Of a stretch of DNA of 64,000 bases, positions 55,386-64,000 are shown piece after piece. The notes beneath the pieces were generated by a model. That model was not told the origin of the DNA. It did no database searches and saw only the letters and a program-made list of their open reading frames with translations. Source of the stretch: Cephalotus follicularis (taxonomy: Eukaryota; Streptophyta; Magnoliopsida; Oxalidales; Cephalotaceae); assembly GCA_001972305.1 (NCBI GenBank), contig BDDD01001766.1, positions 206,214-270,213 on the forward strand. The letters run 5' to 3'. The position numbers and the translations under genes are program-made. How positions within the stretch are numbered: the stretch's first letter is position 1; each line of letters opens with the position of its first letter.

Positions 55386-55864
55386 ATGCCGAAATCAAAG
55401 AACATTGAAGCTGGGCAATCATCCGAAAAGAAAATAAAGCACTTGGGACAAAAGAACAAGAAAGGAAATGCAACTGTCGATCCACCCATGCCAGAAGAGA
55501 TTCCTCCTGTGATAATGTATCCTGAAGCTTACTTTAACCGCAAGATTCTTGTAGGAAAGACTCTAGACTTTGAATTTGGAAATAGAGAAGAATTCCCCAT
55601 TGTAGGATGGTTGGAGGAACTAGGTTTATCTCCTTTGTTTAGCATAAATTTGCCTTATTATCCTAATTTAATGAAGGAATTTTATGTTAATATCCTCTCT
55701 AGTTCCAGTGTAAGCTTGAGCACTAGTGTTAAGAAGAAGGAGATTAAGTTCACTTATGCAACCTTAGATTCAATTTTAGAGATACCATGTGAAGGTGCTA
55801 GGGGATAGAATCAACGAAACTGGATTATTAACGATCAATTTAACATAGAAGAATGTGTGCGAAT
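55386..55864 (+). pseudogene. Copia-L envelope-like ORF, cut by Copia-F
   Basis: It starts MPKSKNIEAGQSSEKKIKHL and has YPEAYFNRKILVGKTLDFEF, FPIVGWLEELGLSPLFSINL and YPNLMKEFYVNI. TAG at 55806-55808 replaces the Trp codon seen in sister copies (GWNQR). The frame continues for about 18 codons to CVRI, where Copia-F is inserted. About half of the domain is lost beyond the window. Confidence 0.85.
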
Positions 55865-58401
55865 TGTTGGAAACCTGACAAGGGTTCCCGGTCGATTTGG
55901 TCCTAGGTCGCAAGTGTGCATAATTTTAATTTTTCAAAAACAACAAGACTAAAAGTCATGGTCGACACTTACATCTTAGTACCAAATTGAAAAGCCTAGG
56001 TTCTCCGTTTAATTAACAATCAAACTAAAAACAAGAACAAGCATGCACAAAAAGATAAACCGAACACACGTCGGTAAAGATAAAAGTAAGAGTGAAGCAA
56101 TCATACCAACGTTGAAGGCTCCACCCTTTGCCGCTACATACTTGCAGTAGCAACTGCCGGTTACCGGTAACACCGCCGGATTTCGGACAGTCCACATTAG
56201 GTCCGATCTTGCCACCAACGGACTCCAAAAAAACTGCTCTATCCATTTCTGGCGGAGACACGCCGGGAAGCAGCCCAGAAGATGGCGAGTAGCGGCGGTG
56301 ACTCACTCAGTTCGGACTCAGTGAGTCTCGATCAACACGCAATTGACCGGCCTTGACATATGTGGACGCTAACACCCCGACGAACACGCTGGTGGCCGAG
56401 GCTCAGCCAGGAAAATAGAGAACGGCCGGCGGTGAGTCACGGGGTTGACTCGCTGTTCGTCATCAGCGGCCGCCAAGCCACCAAACGGTTCAGCGACACC
56501 AGCCCGACACACCCCAACCCAAGACTCGCCGTGACTCAACGCGGAACGCCAAGTCACAGCAGCCCTAGGCGTCAACTCGCCCAGTTGACTCACCAAATGT
56601 AAAACGTCCTGAAAACAACCAGGAAACGCAAAACAAGGATCAAAATGGATAGAGCCATTGATTGGCTACACCCACTGTGATCAACGGCGGTGGAAGAGGC
56701 ACCGAGAGCAAGCGGCGGTAGAAAACGCATCTGGCACCAGGGAGAAAAAGAGGGGAGAATGAGGGAGAAAACAGGGAGAAGGCTTACCGGGGATGGACGC
56801 TCGCCTTCTCACGGCCACCGGCGCGAAGCGCCGGCTTGTCCTCCGGCCAGAACGCGCCCCTGGGGCGCGACACACAGTTGCGTCTCTCTCTCGCGTTAAA
56901 TGTGTACTAGGCGCACGGGAGAGAATGTGAGGGAGAGAGTGTGAGAGAGATTAAGAGAGAGATTTTAAAAAATTATTTTTGACTTAATAAATAAGTCTCT
57001 CTTTTTCTCTCTTATTTCTCTTTTCTCCTTCTCTATAAATTTAAAGTCTCATTCAATATTAAAATGTTTCTCCCATTTGTAAATTAAAGAATCTCTTTAA
57101 TTTTGATTTAATAAAATTAAATCATGCTCCGGCTTTAAATCTCTTATATATCAAGATGACTATTAGTGGAATGAAAAACAAACCACTAATGTCAAAATAA
57201 TATATGCTAGTTAAAAACTAGATTTACCACCGAGTGAGCATGTGTGTAGCAAGCGTCACTTTTCCAATAATCAGGCGAGACCCAAAAGCCCGGTGGATTT
57301 CCGGTATGATGATAAATTTCTCAGAACATCCTGAAGTTCTGGTACGACTATCCAGCTAATAGTCCCGGTGTTATCTATAATCAACCCCAGATTCGTGGAG
57401 CAAAAAGTATCACGTCTATCATTCGTTAACCGCTTCCCCAGTACTATATCACAGTCATCGGTTTGTGTGCCACGTATCCTTTGCCATCTCGGCTCCGACC
57501 GCGGACTACTGTTTTGATAAATGTAATCCCTATGAAAAACTGTGATAACTATTATTCTATGAACGCACTGAGACTATGGGAGATATCTCCGGAAACCTCT
57601 CGTTCCCAATCTCCCAGTACCCGGCTGGGAATTTTAAGTCTTCAACGGTCATAGATGTTATACAGCCTATAACCCTTAACACGGGTGTGACAATCCCATC
57701 TTGCGAACTCACCCATACATCTCAATGCAGCTCCCACAAGGCCCAAAGACAACCCTTTTGCCAGCACATGGCTAGTGCTGGGGAAGACGGAAATCAAAGC
57801 CAAGCAGTTACTACACAACGTATGCCAGCCGCTCAGGTCTAACGATAGAACGTAAATCACATGTGATCTGCTAGTCACCCTTGACTAAGCACTACCGCGA
57901 TAATAGGAACTCTATTGACAGAGGTGTTGACTCTCCAAATAGATAACCTATGGTGGGTCAGTTCAGTGTCGTGCCTCTGCACGTACCCCGCATCAGCTTT
58001 AGAGTAATACCCAAATGGCAATGAGATGATCCATCCTCCTTTACCATTCAGAGCAAGCATAACACGGAAAGTCTTTGCGGTTCATCAATTTCCCTAAGAG
58101 AGTGAACCTATGACTTGGAACTTTTGTCACAAGGGAGTAAGGATCTCGTTCTCATAACCTCTCAGGCACGAGATCCAACCCTTTACGGACAGGGCGCTAA
58201 ATGTCTATTCTATTCACATGGTGATCAACTGATCTGTAGAGACGGTATGGGATAATACATATAGCCAGATGCCAATCTTTTATTTAAAATGCATAATAAA
58301 ACATGAATGGAACTAAGAATGTACGATTCAAGAGTGTGTCATACGTCAACATCATATGTCTGCAGCCTTCTCGTGGCTTACAGGGACACCCTAATCTAAC
58401 A
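55865..58401 (-). repeat. Copia-F 3' LTR (2,537 bp)
   Basis: The ends are TGTTGGAAACC (55865) and CTAATCTAACA (58401). The first about 940 bp match 63060-64000 with scattered substitutions and small indels, for example AGACTCGGC present only on the right near 63605 and GGATAGAGCC present only on the left near 56646. A GA-rich tract (56905-56965) faces a CT-rich tract (56994-57040). No coding sequence; ORFs within are unsupported. Confidence 0.9.
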
Positions 58402-58411
58402 ATCTCCCACT
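58402..58411 (-). other. Copia-F polypurine tract
   Basis: On the minus strand AAGTGGGAGAT immediately precedes the LTR start TGTTAGATTAGGG. This is the position and composition expected for plus-strand priming in copia elements. Confidence 0.8.
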
Positions 58412-60050
58412 TGGCCATCCAGCCATGAAGACCTCCAGCCTAAGCATATCGCACTCTAGCACTGCTCATGGCCTTGGTCAGTTGGTCTGTTAAGTTCGCT
58501 TCTCGTGCGACTCTCTCTATGGTGACATCTACTCTCATGATGTCTCCTATATTTCCTCAATAACATCTCTCTTGAGACGTTATATTCATCTATGATCTCC
58601 ACGATCAAATGATATCATTGTTGTATATGTTTGGGCGGTAATGAGACTCGGGTTCCAAGGTTTGTGCAAAGCCCCATCGTCATCCCTATGCTGCACAACT
58701 GGACAACGATGGAAGGAATCTCATAAAGTTCCACAATGAACATCCACAGCTAAACCAGCTTCCATAACCGATATCACAGGTTGCACATACTTTTATTCTC
58801 TGGTGATGTCTGCAGTCCTTGACTCCCACAAACTCCTCCCACTCACATAGCACTTCCATTCAGGATCAACACATATCCTGAAGTGAATTTGTGATCATAT
58901 GGATCACAATTGAAACTAGAGTTAACCCAACTCTTACGTCTCAATTTACTATATTCTGCATGTGTCAAGAAATAATCCTGAGTCTTTCACATGCATTATA
59001 TCCTCTTGACTATGTCCCTATTTCACTTACAGGGACTGGACTGAAATCGACTAGCCAGACCTTAGGCATATTGACATCAGGCTCAGTACAAAGTATGGCA
59101 TACATGATGGAGCCTACTGCGGAAGCATAAGGTTGTCTATTCATGCGTGTCCTCTCCTCATAAGTCTTAGAAGACATCCTCTTGGAAATGTGAATTCCTT
59201 GGCTAATTGGCAGTAAGCCATATATGGAATTCATTCCATACCATTTCAACATTTTGCTGATGTACTGGCTTTGGAAAAGTCCAAGCAATCTACTCGATCT
59301 ACTCTTTAGATCTTCATTCTCTAAAACGTAGAAAGCCTCTCCCAAATCCTTTGTGGAGAAGTTCTTGCTTAACTGTACTTCAACATACCTACATCATTCT
59401 CTATGTGTAGTATGTCTTTTACATACAGAGTCAAGAATGTGATTTCTGGGTTATCCTGTTTCTGATAGACATTAGGCTTATCCATATCTTTCGTAAAATC
59501 AAAATGGATATTTTAGCTATGGGATGCTTGCTTAAGGTCATAGACCTTTGGATCTTGCACCTCTTGTGCGAATGCTCCTCGGATGTAAACCTCTCAGGTT
59601 TGGGACATAAAGATGTCCTCTTCAAGATAGTCACTCTTGCAAACTGTCTTGACATCCATTTGTCATAGCTCATTATCACAATGAGCGGCAAAAGCAAGCA
59701 TAATCCGAATGGACTAAAGCATTGCAACTGGTCAGAAAGTTCTCAGCATACAGACCTCTTGTCTTAGTATATATCATTTCACGACCAATTGTGCTTTAAA
59801 AGGGTTTCAACCTTTACCATTAACGCCAATCTTCCTCTTGAAGATTTACTTGCATCTGATAGGATTTTAAGCCTTCGGGTGCGTATACCAAGTCCCTCAC
59901 TTGGTAGGCGTATATGGAGTCATTTTCGGATTTCATGATCTCTTATCGTGTCTTGGAATCAGTGCTCTTCACTGCTTCCTTGTAGCTAACAGGCTCGTCA
60001 TCTCGCTGATGTTAGGTTTGTCAATGCCTTAATGAGAAAACCTTATTTCC
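58412..60050 (-). pseudogene. Copia-F reverse transcriptase and RNase H remnants
   Basis: Frames on the minus strand must be switched repeatedly. An RT start-like region is at about 60040-59760 (EIMKSENDSIYAYQVRDLV). A palm remnant (WMSRQFARVTILK, PERFTSEEHSHKRCKIQRSM) is at 59727-59431. The RT thumb/RNase H linker is open at 59345-59010 (LLGLFQSQYISKMLKWYGM, PYASAVGSIMYAILCTEPDV). RNase H remnants (HLIVEIIDEYN, VAREANLTDQL) lie at 58640-58430. The catalytic YVDD is not recognisable. Confidence 0.78.
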
Positions 60051-60149
60051 TAGGCGTTGTCGAAAGCCTTGCCTGATCTCCTCGCTAGAGGAATGCCTTA
60101 CCAAGACTCTATCTCAGATTGGGATCATTATGTCTTTAGAAGAATAAAC

Positions 60150-60870
60150 TTCTAGTTCCTTATCATCCTGTGGATTTCTACCTGGTGAAAACTCTCTCTG
60201 TTTCACCTAACTCCCACTGCTTCCTGCAATCAGGTGTTCCTTCTCTAGGAATTTTGCAGTACACGAAATAAAACCATATTTGTTCGCAGGGATGGTAAAA
60301 GGAATATCCTAAGCACATCTTAGAATATTCCACAAACCGGCAACGTCTCAATCATGCCTCCAGCTTAGAAGGTTTTCGCCTTCTTATATAAACTGGACAG
60401 CCTTAACCCTCAAACGGTTTAGGCTTGGTTTCCTCCATTTATGATCTCCATGATCATATGATATCCTCTCGATATCGGAGGGAACGAGTTTCAAAGGAAT
60501 CCGGATTAGGATATGCTCTACCAACTGCAGTGCATTACCTAGAAAAAGATTTGGAAGATGTATAAAAGACATAATGCACCTTACCATTATCTACTTCTAG
60601 TCATAAATCCATGACTCTTTCTTATGATTTTAGACTTGTTTTCCTCTTGAAACACTTACCCAAAATTGTGATAAAACACCGATGATGGTATTGAAGTAGT
60701 GAAAATCTCCATTTGCATTAATCGATATTGGTTCACTACCGTCGGTGTGGACTTAACCTAATATGTCCACCATCCTATCTCCTCGCACAGAGAAGGGATA
60801 TTTGGTCATCACACCAATCACACATGGTGCACACGTTGGAGAGGACCACACGTCCTGGATGTCCTATAGA
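60150..60870 (-). pseudogene. Copia-F integrase remnant
   Basis: The minus strand shows, from right to left, the pre-integrase zinc region and core start (CVIGVMTKYPFSVRGDR, VHTDGSEPISINANGDF, 60860-60670). The core end (MVRCIMSFIHLPNLFLGNAL, KWRKPSLNRLRVKA, 60587-60384) and a degraded C-terminal part follow. Integrase preceding RT confirms copia order. Numerous stops. Confidence 0.75.
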
Positions 60871-63045
60871 CTATCCTTAACTATTGTGTTTTCCAAGCAA
60901 CTCTAGGATGACCTAATCAACAATGCAATAATAATGAAGGATTTATATCTTTTATTAATTTTTTCCTTTGAATTGTTAATATAATGTTATGGTAATTGTA
61001 TAAGACATAGATTTCTTTAGTCTACGTGCCTCTTGCACTAACTAGAACATTGAAATGTATAAGACTAAGAATTTATACCAAAAATTTGAGCTTCCAGCTC
61101 ATCTTATACATATATCACATAGAAACAAAATTCCAAACAATGTTCTTTATATATAGAGATCAAATCTGTATTACATAACCATTTACAAAAATATACAATT
61201 CATAAACGCCAACTGCATTGGTGTGAATCCTCGATGCATCACCATGGTGCCAGTCTATAGCTTTGTCAGCTCTCTCAGCTGTCTAGCGTCTCTCAGCAAC
61301 CTGCAAAGAGTTACAAATGTTAGTCTCACAATTTGAGCCAACTACTCAAATTGAACTTACATTGTAAACTAGATAAAACATGAAAGTACCTAACCATAAG
61401 GTATTTCCTGCTTTGGACTATAGGAACAGATTATATCTCTTCCAATTGCCTTAGCTTCCCACAACGGAAGTAGGCAAACTCCATATAAAACTTTTAGATC
61501 ATTTTTATAGAATGGAATTCCCTTTGCACTAGCTATCTCTTCCTTGGGTTTTCACCCTTGGAACTTAGATTCACTTGATCTATCTCCCCTTCAGATTATT
61601 CAAGTATGTGAAAACTAGCAACCTATATGAGGAAAAAGAAAGAGAATATTAACAGATCATTCCATTTATGTTATTACCATAATCCTTGGTCTTTTGTAAT
61701 TATGGCTTCTCCCACTATTCTAATCGTATCCCACATCTCCAATGTGGAACTCGAGAAGCCTTTTGTCTCCTAGTGGGGATCGAAATCTATCCCGCCCTAT
61801 CATGATCTCAGCTTTGGCATGACAAACCACAATAGCGAATAGTTAGGCTTAAAGCACCATATTTACATTAGGGCCTCTTGCCAAAAATGTAAGATCCGAT
61901 ACAAATTGCGGCCTCCCAGCCCATACAATCCACAGCTTTGGCGTGCCAATAGTATGACCCCGGTATAAGTTCGAAGCCACAATCCTCAAAGAAATGAACC
62001 CGTTGTGACACCCACACGCTTTGGCCCGTCAGAGTGCCAAAACATGATTATTTCCTTCCAATGCACCTCACATTGAAATTGAACAGAAATGGTCATACAG
62101 GGGACCTCTGCTTTGGCAGTGCTATCCCAAATATGTCCACACCATCCAACAAAAAACTATGGAAGGACAACGATGGGACAGCCTTATATCCCACCGCTTA
62201 TGGACTTATTATTTCACATGTTTGGAGGAATTTGGTCTCATCAAATTTTATATATTACCATGCCATTAATTAGATTGATTTTATCTTCCAATCCAATTGA
62301 GTGGCTTAGCATGCTTGACGTGTTTGGATTGTTTGCAAAAAGAAAACATCCATCTCATGCAACCTATTTCCCACTTAGAAATAAATATGGCATGGCCAGG
62401 GACTAAATCGAGTGATCACACATTCCAATGTGACCACCCGATCTCCTAGGTGAACTATTTAAAACTACTTTATTACAAAATGCACCAGGCATACATGGCC
62501 TTCACTTGGTCTTGTAACTTCCTTTATCTTCTTCTACAAGCTCCTTTGATATTCTTCTCTGCTTTGTTTACAAAAAGAAATTTCTCAAAATACATTTAAA
62601 AAATAAAGAACATAATACAAATTGGAGGGAGAGAGACAATAATACAAATAAGGAATCAATGGTGCTCGCAGACAACCAAATTACAGACCAAATAAAATCA
62701 CAAGTTAACAAAGCAAATTAAACTATCCACAAAAGAAATCAAAAGCTAGGTCCAGTCCCATAACCAGCCATCATGCATAAGACATTTAAAATCTACATCC
62801 ACTATATACTTTAAATAAACACAAGTAATTTCAATTTCCGATGGCCAATCAAAATAATTTCACAAGTTCACCGACATTCTAGTAAACCTCCCACTAGATT
62901 ATTTAAAACCTAGTTTCCCAAAAAATAAAATTTATTTCATAAAATAACCATGGGAAAGGAATTAAACCAGAATTTCAGGTACTTTAATTATCTCAAAATA
63001 GCCACCAAAACCGAAATTAAAGTCCAATTGAAATTAAAACGGATT
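60871..63045 (-). other. Copia-F gag/protease/leader region, unrecognisable
   Basis: By position this should hold gag, protease and the 5' leader. I see no CCHC knuckle or DSG protease signature on the minus strand, and the open frames (for example 62034-62406 plus) have no family resemblance. The region is AT-rich and may be extensively decayed. Confidence 0.5.
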
Positions 63046-63057
63046 GCTCTGATACCA
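63046..63057 (-). other. Copia-F primer-binding site
   Basis: On the minus strand TGGTATCAGAGC is a perfect 12-nt complement to the 3' end of plant initiator methionine tRNA, two bases from the LTR end (63060). It proves that the right-hand LTR is the 5' LTR. Confidence 0.95.
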
Positions 63058-63059
63058 CT

Positions 63060-64000
63060 TGTTGGAAACCTGGCAAGGGTTCCCGGTTGATTTGGTCCTA
63101 GGATGCAAGTGTGCATAATTTTAATTTTTAAAAAACACCAAGACTGAAAGTCATGATCGACACTTACATCTTAGTACCAAATTGAAAAGCCTAGCATCTC
63201 TGTTTAATTAACAATCAAACTAAAAACAAGAACAAGCATGTACAAAAAGATAAACCGAACACACGTCGGTAAAGATAAAAGTAAGAGTGAAGCAATCATA
63301 CCAACGTTGGAGGCTCCACCACTTTGCCGCTACATGCTTGCAGTAGCAACTGGCAGTCACCGGTAATACCGCCGGATTTCAGACAGTCCACGTTAGGTCC
63401 GATCTTGACACCAGCGGACTTCAAAAAAACTGCTCTATCCATTTCCAGCGGAGACACTCCGGGAAGCGCCCCAGAAGACGGCGAACAGCGACGATGACTC
63501 ACTGTGTTCAGACTCAGTGAGTCTCGGTCAACACGCCATTGACCGGCATTGACATATGTGGACGCTAACACCCCGACGAACACGCTGGTGGCCGAGACTC
63601 AGCAAGACTCGGCCAGGAACGCAGAGAACGGCCGGCGGTGAGTCACGTGGTTGACTCGCCGTTCGTCATCAGCGGCCGCCAAGCCACCAAACGGTTCAGC
63701 GACACCTGCCTGACACACACCAACCCAAGACTTGCCGTGACTTAGTGTGGAATGCCAAGTCACAGCAGCCCGATGCGTCAACTCGCCCAGTTGACTAACC
63801 AAACGCAAAACGGCCTGAAAACGACCGGGAAAAGCAAAAAAAGGATCAAAACCACTGTGATCAACAGCGGTGGAAGAGGCACCGAGAGCAAGCGGGGGTA
63901 GAAAATGCATCTACCGCCAGGGAGAAAAATAGAGGAGAATGAGGGAGAAAATGGGGAGAAGGCTTACCGGGGATGGACGCTCGCCTTCTCATGGCCACCG
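63060..64000 (-). repeat. Copia-F 5' LTR, partial (window edge)
   Basis: TGTTGGAAACCTGGC onward, collinear with 55865-56815. It shows GC-rich, CpG-rich sequence at 63440-63830 matching 56250-56600. The rest of the LTR and the right target duplication lie beyond the window. Confidence 0.9.

Larger units (their letters stand above)
42735..55864 (+). mobile_element. Copia-L: SIRE-type element split by LTR-M and Copia-F
   Basis: The gag segment 42735-43761 and the pol/envelope-like segment 51842-55864 form one element. The boundary of each is the same gag codon region, and the intervening solo LTR is flanked by GTTGG on both sides (43757-43761, 51842-51846). The left part is lost at the gypsy-R junction. 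The right part is interrupted by Copia-F at 55865. Pol carries two nonsense codons and two frameshifts. Confidence 0.85.
55865..64000 (-). mobile_element. Copia-F: long-LTR copia element, minus strand, runs off window
   Basis: Left LTR (3', 55865-58401), polypurine tract, decayed RNase H, RT and integrase remnants in copia order, a leader region, a primer site, then the start of the right LTR (5', 63060 onward). It interrupts the Copia-L envelope-like ORF; the left target 5-mer is CGAAT (55860-55864). The pol type resembles the Tork/TAR/Angela group rather than SIRE (inference from motif wording). The coding part is heavily decayed. Confidence 0.88.

Noticed and set aside
62034..62406. Plus-strand ORFs as genes
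   Set aside because: They are antisense to the Copia-F internal region and match no family I recognise.

Overview
This window reads as repeat-rich nuclear DNA of a flowering plant, probably a eudicot (inferred from element families; no species is claimed). I found no host gene, tRNA, rRNA or CRISPR array. Nearly every base can be assigned, with varying confidence, to LTR retrotransposons or their fragments. There are two groups. The first is Ty1/copia elements of the SIRE/Maximus type: LTRs starting TGTTGACATT, gag with CCHC knuckles, protease-integrase-RT-RNase H order, and an extra 3' ORF of the plant 'envelope-like / putative plant transposon protein' kind. The second is Ty3/gypsy elements, at least partly chromoviruses of Tekay/Del type: RT-RNase H-integrase-chromodomain order and an initiator-Met-tRNA-like primer site.

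Layout. 1-1136: non-coding LTR fragment with a dense GTCGAC palindrome array. 1137-8795: Copia-A (+), 5' truncated, with decayed gag and pol, a largely open envelope-like ORF and a 3' LTR. 8796-13592: gypsy LTR-type DNA on the minus strand, with a 27-bp minisatellite. 13593-22405: gypsy-J (+), whose integrase is split by a solo LTR (14874-17153) and which ends in a 4.45-kb LTR-like block. 22406-24855: three gypsy LTR pieces and an integrase tail. 24856-25815: a copia LTR interrupted by gypsy-G. 25816-34983: gypsy-G (-), with both LTRs, PBS, gag, PR, RT, RH and an integrase lacking its core. An ambiguous base (N) at 34984 coincides with an abrupt change of sequence. 34985-37149: gypsy LTR-Q. 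37150-40603: Copia-K, pol-less with a duplicated gag. 40604-42733: gypsy-R remnants. 42735-55864: Copia-L, interrupted by solo gypsy LTR-M (TSD GTTGG on both sides), which in turn carries Copia-D. 55865-64000: Copia-F (-), with 2.5-kb LTRs, inserted in the envelope-like ORF of Copia-L and running off the window.

The most interesting signal is not a gene. Arrays of short palindromes centred on GTCGAC (variants AAAGACGTCGACGTCTTT, AAGCGTCGACGCTT, AACAGTCGACTGTT, and the GTCAACGC form) recur in LTRs of both copia and gypsy elements. In the SIRE-type copies they recur a second time, between pol and the envelope-like ORF. There they sit beside a TATA box about 125-140 bp upstream of the ORF start in three of four copies; in the fourth the aligned TATA is mutated. 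This suggests an LTR-like internal promoter for the third ORF. Other notable structures are an in-frame 87-bp amplification of a gag zinc knuckle (four copies), an 868-bp gag tandem duplication in a pol-less element, and envelope-like ORFs that stay open in copies whose pol is broken.
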